Source of the DNA: Simmondsia chinensis
Taxonomy: Eukaryota > Streptophyta > Magnoliopsida > Caryophyllales > Simmondsiaceae
Direction: 5' to 3'
Assembly (NCBI GenBank): GCA_018398585.1
Contig: JAGTTD010000013.1
Span: 31,575,131 to 31,639,130 of the forward strand
DNA length: 64,000 nucleotides
Position numbers and translations under genes: made by a program. Below, piece by piece: positions 55,771 through 64,000 of the stretch; within the stretch, counting starts at the first letter, position 1; each line of letters starts with the position of its first letter. The notes below the pieces were generated by a model. The model had not been told where the DNA came from and searched no databases. It was given only the letters and a program-made list of their open reading frames with translations.

Positions 55771-57371
55771 TAACGTGTGATATGATAAATATTTTCAACA
55801 AAGCACACATGACAACTGATATGAACACGACCAATAGTGGGGTCCAAACAGTGGTAACCTTTGCACCGCCCGACATATCCGAGGAAAACACAAGGGAGGG
55901 ACCGTGGGGCTAATTTATGAGTGGTACGGGATGTGATGTTGGGAAAACAAGCACACCCAAAGACCCAAAAAAGGTTATAGTCAGGGGCCCGATGAAAAAG
56001 CTTTTTAAAGGGAGAAAAGTTACGCAGTAAAGGAGTCGGTAGCCGATTAATAATATAACAGGCAATGCAAGCGGCTTCCGCCCAAAATTCATGAGGAAGT
56101 TGGGCTTGAAGGAGAAGGGTCCGTACCATTTCACTTAAATGTTGAGACTTACATTCTGCCACTCCATTTTGCAGTGGAGTATCAGGACATGAAAGACGAA
56201 AGCGAATACCATGAGTGCGACAAAGGGCCGCCATTTGCCTGTTGTCAAACTCACGACCTCCATCACTTTGAAAACATTTAATTTTAGTGGAAAACTGATT
56301 TTCAACAAAAATCTTAAAGTCGGAGAAGATGGAGTACTCTTCGTCTTTCCATTGCATCGAATAAAGCCAAGAGAAGCGAGAATAGTCATCAATAAAAATC
56401 ACATAATAACGTAAAGCTGAAGTTGATTGAACCGGAGATTGCCAAACATCATAATAAATTAACTGTAAAGGAGCAGTCGTTGTATGTAAAACACGAGTAA
56501 ACGGTAAATGACGAGACTTACCTAGACAATAAGCCTGACAATGGGAAATAGAACTAGAACTAGAACTAGAACGTAGTAAATAACGTGAAAATAAAACATC
56601 AAAAACTAAGTGACCTAAATGTCCTAGGCGCCGATGCCACAGATCTGGTGGTGCGGTTTGTGCAACAAGTTATGTGCAATGCGAAGAAAAGCCATATAGA
56701 GGACCGTTACTGCCCATCTTAAGTAGGGGCATCCCTGTAACCCTGTCCTTAACACAAAAGGAGGAACAGTCAAACTCAACACAACAGTTGTTGTCACGGC
56801 ACAGTTGTTTAACAGATAAAAGATTATAAGTGAGACCAGGCACTAGAAGGACGTTAGATAGTTTTAAATCATGCTTGGGAGCTCGTAATTTAGAGGAGCC
56901 AATATGGGTAACAGGTAACAAGGATCCATTACCAATTTGAATAGATTTAAAACCAGTATACGGAGAAATATTTTGTAAAATACCTGGGTTAGAGTTCATA
57001 TGATTAGATGCTTCAAAGTCAGGGTACCACGTAGGATCAGCAGAGTCCGCAACCGATAAGGCAGAGAGGGAGTGGGAGAGTTTGGTTTGAACAAAGCGGT
57101 GGGCGCAAAGAGAAGCAGCATGGCCAACCTGATGACAAATCTGACAAACAACGGGACTAGAACCGAGTATACCTGCTTGCGGTGGACGAGGAGCATAGTC
57201 GGTATTGTTGAACCAAGGTTGCGGTGGAGTGGGTGCGGCTCCAGAGTTGACCGTGCCTGTCCCCGGGGTCGGCGATTGACCGTATGAGCCGCCACGGCCC
57301 CCTTGACCTCCTTGGCGATTGGAGTTGTGCCCACGACCCCTACGCCCATGACCACCAAGACTCCGGCCATG
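55770..57371 (-). pseudogene. Copia zinc knuckle, protease region and integrase
   Basis: CQICHQVGHAASLC near 57140 is the CCHC knuckle. The protease part follows (NVLLVPGLTYNLLSVKQLC); its active-site region reads FEASNHMN where active copies usually have D-S/T-GA. The integrase has LWHRRLGH and CQAYCLGK (zinc-binding HHCC). It also has the D,D,E residues in FIDDYSRFSW, FQSDGGREFD and QNGVAECKSQ. A stop (after SSHCT, 56668) and a frameshift near 55770 disable it. Confidence 0.83.
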
Positions 57372-57374
57372 ACC

Positions 57375-58412
57375 CTATGAGTCGGATGGCGCACCTGACG
57401 CAGCAAGGGCATGCGCATGATCGAAGGAAGACCGTGATTGAATCCTCGAGATGGCTGCTTCTTCATCCAGTAGCACAGTTTTAAGGCGCTCAAAGGGAAG
57501 ATCCTGAGAGGACTGACGAGTGAATGTACTGAAGGCCGCATATTCCGGTGGAAGACCAAATAAGGCATAGTGCATTAATTCACTATCCGAGATAGGAGAA
57601 TCTATGGCAGCAAAGTTATTGGCAATGGTCTTAAGCTCGGTTAGGTATGCAATCATGATTTTATTATCTTTGCGGAGAGTGACAAGTTAGGAGCGGAGGT
57701 CAAATTCTTTGGCTAGAGAGTAGTCACTGAATCTTTTAGCTAGGGCATCCCACATGGCCTTGGAGGTTGGGCGATGGATAACATCATTGAGGACTGGGTG
57801 AGCGAGAGAGGCCAAGAGACAGGCCCTAATACTTTGATCAATAAAAACCCAAGTTTGATGATCAGGGTTAGAGATGAAGGCACCAGTGGGGATTTGAATT
57901 TGAGGAGGAGGGCAAGGTAACGAGCCATCAAGAAAGCCCATTAAGCGATGGGCACAAAAGAGCATGGAGACTTGTTCATGCCAGGCATGATAATCTATTA
58001 GGGTATCAAGTTTAATAGTAACCAAGTTTGTGAAAGACGATGGGGGGAGGGGAGCCGAAGGGAGGGCCTGTTGGTGATACCCAGAGAAGGGCACGGCTAG
58101 GGAACTGGGAGGGGTAGGAGATAGGCCAGAGATCGAGGATGCATGATCAATACCTGGAGGCATAGAAAATAAATTTTGAGAGCTGCAATTGGGAAGGGAC
58201 ATACCATAGGTGTACCCAGTAGAGGGAGCAAAGGTGACAGCGGGAGGAAGAGAGCCGAGAGTTGGGGGTATGGACGATCGGCCGGAGATGGGTTGGGTTG
58301 TCGGTGATGGGTTCACCGGAGAAGGGCGGTCGACTGTGGTCTGAGCGGCTGGAGAGGAGGAGGAGGGTGACAGGTTGCTAGCCATAGATTCACCAATCAA
58401 AGAGGAATACAC
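57375..58412 (-). pseudogene. Copia Gag N-terminal and central part
   Basis: Starts at the MASNLSPSS Met (about 58385). Ser/Pro-rich N-terminus, then LDTLIDYHAWHEQVSMLF and the retrotransposon Gag stretch (CLLASLAHPVL, FAAIDSPISDSELMHYALFG, FERLKTVLLDEEA). Stops at about 57685 (after DLRS) and 57372 (after SDS) break it without a frame change. Gag forms the particle shell. Confidence 0.82.
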
Positions 58413-58775
58413 GGACTATGCCTCCTGAGATCATACCGGGGATAAGGGGCGACGGCCGGTCGTGAGGAAGGGAGGCAGCAGCACGACACGGGAGGACAGG
58501 GGCACAGCGCGACGTGAGCAGGGGAGGAGTAGGGCTACGTGAGAGAGTCGGGAGACCGGCAGGTCGTTCGTACGGGAGAGGGGCAACAGCAGCACGGCAC
58601 GGGAGGGTGGCGGCCGGACGTGTGGTGGCGCGAGGGAGGGGCACCGTGGAGAGAAGAGGGTGAGGGAAGGGGTGCGGCGGCACGGCTGATTTTGGGGTTA
58701 GGGTTCTGTAGGCCTCGATTTCCCCCCCTTTTTTTTTTGAGAGAAGAGGGTATTAAGGATAGTGCACTGATACCA

Positions 58776-58907
58776 TGTGAGAGAAGAGTTATGGTAACAT
58801 ACCCAACAGTGTGTTGAAGTATCATATATATAGAGAAACCAAGAAAAGTACAATTACAAGAAAGCTCTTGGACTAATAATAATATAAATAACTCTATTAG
58901 CCTAATA
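58776..58907 (-). repeat. Copia 5' LTR (132 bp)
   Basis: On the minus strand it opens TATTAGGCTAATAGAG and closes CTTCTCTCACA. The primer-binding site follows immediately. Confidence 0.92.
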
Positions 58908-59039
58908 AACTACTTCCTAGCTTCCAATTTTCTGTCAAAACAAATGGAGCCTTAATTATCAATCTATCTTAATTGTAGGTTCAATATAAAATATAAAAAG
59001 ATAAAACTAAGTTTGTGGATTATTTTTACTAGATGTCAA

Positions 59040-59357
59040 AGAATTCACGTTAGCAACAAATACATTCGTCGATTACTGTTGGTTCGAAGACTAGTCGCCG
59101 TTTTCATGTTGCGAGATTGCTGGATAGCTTTTGCTTTTCGGTTCGGTTTGCTGCTGGTCTCCAATTGGGTCTCTTGTTGCTGTTTTTGTGTTGTTTTAAG
59201 GTTGCGGTCCTTTTGGTCTTTTGGGGTGTTAGTAGGCTTCTGTTAGGCCCTGTTTTTTTGTGCGCAAGGCGGGTGTTTTTCTTCTCCATTTCTTTCCTTC
59301 CGGTCCTTTTTTTGAACGTCGTGTTTTATTTCTCGATAATTATCGTAAAAAAAGGTC
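59040..59357 (+). mobile_element. L1-type 3' tail fragment
   Basis: T/G-rich sequence with GGTGTTAGTAGGC and GCCCTG, ending TTCTCGATAATTATCGTAAA. The short ORFs here have no recognisable domain. Confidence 0.42.
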
Positions 59358-59595
59358 AATTACTTGAGATCTTAACCGAGTCTAGCTTGATATTTACGAT
59401 ATTCAAGCAAGTGGGGTTGATGGGAGACGAAGCGAATCTATATGGGGTTAAGTAGTTTGACTTATTTTGCATTCTAACTTACAACTACTTGCTTTCCCAC
59501 CCCCAACGTTACTTTTTGCTTTTTTTATTTTTAAAAAAATTTATAGAACATAAATAATTAAATAATTTAAAAAAATTGTCAGACTACAAGACCTA

Positions 59596-59831
59596 AGAAA
59601 GTACTAATACGTAAGTACATGATTCCATTAGAATTTCGAAGTTAAGCGTATTTGGGCAAGAGTAGTATCAAGATAGGTGACCTCTTGGGAAGTCCTTATG
59701 CATCCCTCTGGTTGAGGATTCTCGAAAATAACCTCTTTTCAGGGTAGCATCCTGAAGAAAAAGGTTGCATACATCCACCCCCCAGACTCTGGTTGGGAAA
59801 GCCCTTGGAGCATTGGGAATGTTGCTTTTTT
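59596..59831 (+). mobile_element. 5S-headed SINE, nearly full length, 20-bp TSD
   Basis: ATGATTCCATTAGAATTTCG, AAGTTAAGCGTATTTGGGC, AGATAGGTGACCTCTTGGGA, then the tail ending GCATTGGGAATGTTG and T-run. Target repeats TTGTCAGACTACAAGACCTA (59576-59595) and TTGTCAGACTACATGCCCTA (59832-59851) differ at two bases. Confidence 0.9.
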
Positions 59832-60200
59832 TTGTCAGACTACATGCCCTATCTACATAGATTGGATCTTGATTCTGAGCGCGCACTCCCTATGCTCCAC
59901 ACTTCTCTTTATAGCCATCGCCCCTAGTTACGAACCATGGGCAAAAGCGGGTAACGGCTGCTAGGTTTGGCCGATGTTGCACTCCCAACATAAGAATTTT
60001 CTTCTTGATCTATAATTTTCTTTTTGTTGCTTGTTGTCTGATGTGGTCGTTTTCTGAGACTATCTCTTATGTACCTTGATGATTTTTTTCCTCTTAACAT
60101 CATTATTTCCTAAAAAAATTTGTAGCTATCATTTTTTAGTAAGTCATATTATTGTTTTGATAATAATAATTTTTTCTCTGATAATTACAATTTGCATAAA

Positions 60201-60395
60201 ACCCACCAGGGCCTTGCTTTAATGGTAGAAGGTAAGTGAAGGGATAGAATTTTGTTTTAGGCCAAAAGGTCCGGAGTTCGACTCCCCCTTGAACCTCTCC
60301 CTAAGGAATCTTTGACTTAACGGGTTCATGTGGTGTGTGGATTGCTACATGCATCAAGGTTTACCAGGTAACTGGGTTCGTTAGCAAAAAAAATA
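60201..60395 (+). mobile_element. tRNA-derived SINE, full length with TSD
   Basis: GGGCCTTGCTTTAATGGTAG (A-box TTTAATGGTAG) and GGTCCGGAGTTCGACTCC (B box) form a tRNA-like head. The body has GAGGAATC/AAGGAATC, TTAACGGG and GGTTTACCAGGTAACTGGG; the end is A-rich. Target repeats ACAATTTGCATAAA (60187-60200) and ACAACTTGCATAAG (60396-60409). Confidence 0.85.
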
Positions 60396-60447
60396 ACAAC
60401 TTGCATAAGAAAAAAACACGACTTTATAGAAAATAAATAAATAGTTA

Positions 60448-60780
60448 TGGGTTATTTTTATCAAAGGTCCCTATACTTTGTTCATTTTGTCAATTTAGTC
60501 CCTCCGCTATTTTTAATAGTACAATCATGTTAAATGCAAGTAATCTACTACAAATTCCCATGGACTCAATTTAATCCAACCCATAGCCTAACCGTTAAAA
60601 ATTTTATGAACAGCTTAACATAAACTTCACTTTAGGGACCAAATTAACACAATACATATAGTAGAGGGACTAAATTGATACAATTAAAAATATAAAAATT
60701 AAATTAATATAATTAAAAATATAAAAATTAAATTACATAATAAACAAAGAATATCAATATCTGGCTTAAATAATCTAATA
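60448..60780. mobile_element. MITE (AATTTAGTCCC family)
   Basis: The left arm GGGTTATTTTTATCAAAGGT...GTCAATTTAGTCCCTC is inverted near 60660-60780 (GAGGGACTAAATTGATACA). AT-rich, no ORF. Confidence 0.6.
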
Positions 60781-61055
60781 ATTATTAAGCATAGAATAGG
60801 ATGTTTTGAAGGTGTCAAAATGGAATCTCTGTCGAGTTTGTTGACTATGGGGTTCCTCTTTTGACTTTTCTTGCTATTTGCAGTGGCATGGTCTGAAGAG
60901 GAGTGTGGTAATTCTCCACGGGTCAACGGTCGCGGTCAATTCTAAGTTATTGTTATTGTCGGGATAATAATTATATGGTCAGAATAATAATATAACTTAC
61001 AGAGAATAAATAGCTTTTAATATAATATTTTGACTTTTAATATAAACAGAATTTG

Positions 61056-61232
61056 TGTTGCTCTCTTGCTGCCAGGCTGTCATGCTTCTATGCTGCTTAC
61101 AAGCTTCACGGGTTTGGGATCCTCGAAAATAGCCTCCCTTACCCTGAAGGGAGAAGACTGTATATATCTAGCCCCCAGACCCTACTTATGCGAGAGCCTT
61201 TTGAGGCACTGAGATTGTTGCTCTTGTTTTGA
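61056..61232 (+). mobile_element. RTE LINE 3' end, 5'-truncated
   Basis: Leader GCTGCCAGGCTGTCATGC and ATGCTGCTTACAAGC, then TTTGGGATCCTCGAAAATAG, a shortened hairpin (CCCTTACCCTGAAGGG), CCCCCAGACC, GAGGCACTGAGATTGTTG. Confidence 0.78.
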
Positions 61233-61489
61233 TTTTTGATTATTTCATGAAGTTGCTGATTTGACATTACCGATTTTGCTGTGTCAATAACATTACCCTA
61301 ATTCTATTGTCAAGTTGTCATTTTGTGACTAGAGATTATATAGAACGGTTATTTCCATGAGAATTAAGAACTTGAGAAAGGAGTCGAATTTAATTAGCGG
61401 AAGTTACAATAGTAAGAGATCTGAATTTACTGGCAATACGAATGAGATTTCAAAGAATTCTTCTAGAATGAGATAATGAAATTGTAATT

Positions 61490-61680
61490 AAGGCGCTGAC
61501 GGAAAAGGTGATGACTCTTTGGAAGATTCAAACCGTCGTTTCTGATATTTTAATTGTTGATGTAATAAGGTTAGCTTTTACCACTGTTGTCGTGATGCAA
61601 AATGTTCGTAGTAGATTGGGTGGCCAAAGTATGTCTCTCTTGCTCTTTTCCTATTTTTTGATTTTGTACGCCTATTAGGA
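61490..61680 (+). pseudogene. L1-type RNase H fragment
   Basis: Translation gives IKALTEKVMTLWKIQTVV and, after a gap, VVDWVAKVCLS. These match the end of the plant L1 RNase H domain seen at 41240-41400 (ILTDAI...WEIQAIVDDI; NMVAHFVCKW). Frame changes and loss of the N-terminal half make it inactive. Confidence 0.6.
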
Positions 61681-62035
61681 GTGTAAACGAACAAAATATT
61701 TGAAACTGATTACAGTTCATTCATGTACATTATGGAGGCTCCATAAGCTTGAACAAGGTGTGGTCAGCTCATTATCTTCGTGAATAGTTTCATAAGGGCT
61801 CGATAAAAATTAGTTAAGGGCTCATTAAAAGCTCGTTAAGGGCTCACTAAAAGCTAGTTAACGGCTTGATATTAGCTAAAAAATGACTCGGCAACTCAAA
61901 AATGGTTGCTCAATAGTGACTCGTATACCTCAACTCGGTAGTGAGCTTAGCTTGATAACATATATGTTCAATAATGGTTTAATAATCGCTCAACGGTAAC
62001 TCGTATTTCATTTCGTTATTTCATTAATGCAGGCA
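61670..62035. repeat. GAGCTC/CTCGTTAA-rich dispersed repeat
   Basis: It starts AGGAGTGTAAACGAACAAAA. AAAAGCTCGTTAAGGGCTCA recurs several times. Same broad family as 48600-49038. Confidence 0.45.
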
Positions 62036-62262
62036 TCCTCATTGGGGTATGCCTTCTTTGGTGTTTGCAAGGTTGCTGGTTTCTATGGTCTTTTGGTATT
62101 TTTAGCATTTGACATATCATTGTCTATGGGTTCGTTTGTTTTGGCATATGGAAAGTGGACAGCCTGCTGCCCTTAGTGTTTTGGGATTTTGGTTTATCTT
62201 CCTTTCTGTACTGTATCATTGTACTTTCTAAGGCGTGTTTTTAAATTATCGGAAAAAATATG
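62030..62262 (+). mobile_element. L1-type 3' tail fragment
   Basis: Ends AAGGCGTGTTTTTAAATTAT then CGGAAAAAAT. Possibly the displaced 3' UTR of the RNase H fragment at 61490, split by the repeat at 61670-62035. Confidence 0.42.
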
Positions 62263-62289
62263 TAGAGCTACGTTGTACTTGCTTACCAA

Positions 62290-62500
62290 GCGCTTTTTTT
62301 TTATAATTAGTGGCAAAATCGTAAAACATAACAGGCAACTCGAACAAGCGAGGCCTAAGAAAACCTGAATAAACTCGGGAAAAAGAAACACAAAATAGGA
62401 AAACGATAAACAAGCACTACAAGGCTATATCAGCACTGGGGGAGGGGCACGGTGTAGGGGAGGACAGCGAACCGTGACAGGAGAAATAGGTCCAAATAAA
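62290..62500 (-). mobile_element. L1-type 3' tail, minus orientation
   Basis: T-run and TTATAATTAGTGGCAAAATC start the tail in reverse. AACTCGAACAAGCGAGGCC resembles 7590-7610 (CAAACTCGAAAAAAAAGGCC). No ORF. Confidence 0.4.
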
Positions 62501-64000
62501 GTCCTACTCCAACCTTGCAAAATGCTCAACTTTGCTTATGCTAATGGATTTTAATTACAGTCCCACTCTTTTTTTTTTTTTTTTAAAAGACCTTTCCCTT
62601 ATTATTCATATTAAATCTTTGAAACTCTAACACAGCTCATCTAAATGAAGACATTTTTTATCTGCAGATAATTATGCAACAATTTAATGTAGTTTGCGTT
62701 TGGTTCAGATTATTTAAAATTTTTTTTTTTTCAAATTATCAGTTTTAGTAAGTTTTGTATCTTTTTAGAGTGAAACATATGATTGTGTAGTGTATAAAGA
62801 TCCTTTTTTACAAAATAAAGTGTTGGGATACAAGTTTAAAAAATAAACTTGTCTATTATAATAACAAAAATGACTTTGTAATATAAATTAATTAACAATT
62901 GTAGATAAAAGAGAATACTAATAATGGTTGGTTATGATAGCAGTAAGTGGTGAGTATAACAACCCATATGCGTAAAAAGTGTGTTGCTAGGTAGGAGTGG
63001 CGAAAACACGTAAAAGTAAGTCATGGTGGCGAAGATTTAATGCTAATATAGTATTTTTAAAATACTTTGCTGTAAGAAGCTATGAAAAAGATCCGATTTT
63101 ATATCTTTTTCTATTTAATTATAAAATAATTTTTTCAACTTCCTATTTAAACTGTGAAAAATGTGTAAAAAATTCTAATATGTTAACCAAACATAAGCTT
63201 TTTAGTCAACTCGAGTTTTTTCACAACTTTAAACTATTAAAAACTAAACCAAACACACCCGTAAAGTCTATTAGGAATTTGGTCAGAAGGGAACTCTTCA
63301 TACGCTCTTCCTACGGAAGGGTCTACATGTGGAGTGATCAAGAAATACGATGATACAAGTCAAAATATTGAGCAAAAAGAAATGAATTTCATAATGATAA
63401 ATATAGATGAAAGATATCATTTTATATATCTAAGGAGTTACTCCATTTATTGTCAATTAATTTTAAAATGGAACCTCCTTTGATATATAATATACAATTT
63501 ATTCGAGTTGAGAAGAAGGATAGTTGCATACTTACAATGAGTCCCACTAGTTATTTATTTATTTTTTTAATTGTTTTTGTTAGGTGCAAAATACTATATT
63601 TAACGATAATTTCGTCTTTATGTAAATTTGTAATCAAAGAATTACCAAGAAATGTTAAAAAAAAATAATCAAAGAATTACTAACCTTTACAAAAAAAAAA
63701 TTTATCAAATATCGTAGTACTATAAATTAATTTCACCAAACTTAAATTACTTTTCATGTAAAAATAAGTTTATTTATATTTTAGTACCCTAACAGTTTTA
63801 GAAATAATAAAAAGAGCTTTGACATTTTTGAATTATTAAAAATACCCTTAGTTTTCAACATATTAATAAAAAGACCCATCTTTCGCATGATGACATCATT
63901 TTTTTTTTTATAGAACTGACGTGACAATTGCTTTTTTTTATTGATACTAAAGTAAAATGACAAAAAATATTTTTTTAATACACTTATTCTTACTTTATAA
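62501..64000. other. AT-rich right end; third copy of the 3927 repeat, no gene
   Basis: About 63040-63250 matches the repeat split by the MULE in the TPP intron (AACTTCCTATTTAAACTGTG, TGTTAACCAAACATAAGC, TAGTCAACTCGAG). The rest is A/T-rich with T- and A-runs. The ORF 62997-63353 overlaps the repeat and is not convincing. Confidence 0.5.

Larger units (their letters stand above)
53680..58907 (-). mobile_element. Ty1/copia LTR retrotransposon, complete, inactivated
   Basis: 5228 bp. LTRs 53680-53810 and 58776-58907; 5-bp target repeat AACTA at 53675-53679 and 58908-58912. The primer-binding site TGGTATCAGTGC (tRNA-iMet type) lies just inside the right LTR. The polypurine tract GATTGAGGGGGAG lies just inside the left LTR. 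Domain order on the minus strand is Gag with zinc knuckle, protease region, integrase, RT, RNase H, which is the copia order. Gag to integrase share one frame broken by three stops. A frameshift near 55770 changes frame for the RT half, which has two more stops. Short LTRs suggest the Ale/Retrofit group, but that is a guess. Confidence 0.93.
52906..58953. mobile_element. Older inverted-repeat element split by the copia insertion
   Basis: AGACTCCGTTTGTTTAGAAG at the left is inverted at the right (CAAAACAAATGGAGCCTT). The two halves (52906-53679 and 58913-58953) are separated by the copia element, whose target duplication AACTA lies between them. Confidence 0.55.

Noticed and set aside
58539..58817. 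Plus-strand ORF rich in Gly/Arg
   Set aside because: It is antisense to the copia leader between the 5' LTR and gag.
62997..63353. 118-residue plus-strand ORF
   Set aside because: It overlaps the dispersed repeat also found in the TPP intron and shows no domain.

Overview
This is a plant nuclear DNA window, almost certainly from an angiosperm. The evidence is a trehalose-6-phosphate phosphatase gene split by many introns, Ty1/copia, RTE and L1 retroelements, TRIMs, MITEs, and SINEs with plant-type pol III heads. The DNA is AT-rich and full of repeats. I cannot name the species.

Layout. Positions 578-9036 (minus strand) hold eight phase-0 coding exons of a trehalose-6-phosphate phosphatase (TPP). 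A likely untranslated first exon and promoter lie at about 9970-10120. The C-terminal exon(s) fall outside the left edge. Its introns carry SINEs, a 1.1-kb Mutator-like element with a 9-bp target duplication, GAGCTC-rich repeats and L1 tails. From 10.2 to 27 kb I see only repeats: nested MITEs, 5'-truncated L1 tails, a TRIM, tRNA-derived SINEs and 5S-headed SINEs. Positions 27.7-30.45 kb and 43.1-46.7 kb are two degenerate RTE-type LINEs. The second is interrupted by a 1.2-kb LTR-like insertion. Around 38.76-38.89 kb (minus) is a promoter with a TATA box, a CT-rich leader and a splice donor, but I could not find coding exons for it. Positions 53.68-58.91 kb hold a complete but inactivated Ty1/copia element on the minus strand, with 131/132-bp LTRs and a 5-bp target duplication. 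It sits inside an older inverted-repeat element. The right end (59-64 kb) is again repeats.

The main point of interest is a retrotransposition pair. About ten copies of a SINE begin with sequence derived from 5S rRNA, keeping the internal pol III promoter. They end with a roughly 120-bp tail and a (TTG)n or T-rich end. The same tail closes both RTE LINEs. It also occurs about fifteen times without a head, at least once flanked by a perfect 16-bp target duplication. This fits 5S-promoter SINEs using the RTE reverse transcriptase through a shared 3' tail. The tail contains a hairpin whose pairing survives base changes. No gene other than TPP can be named with confidence.
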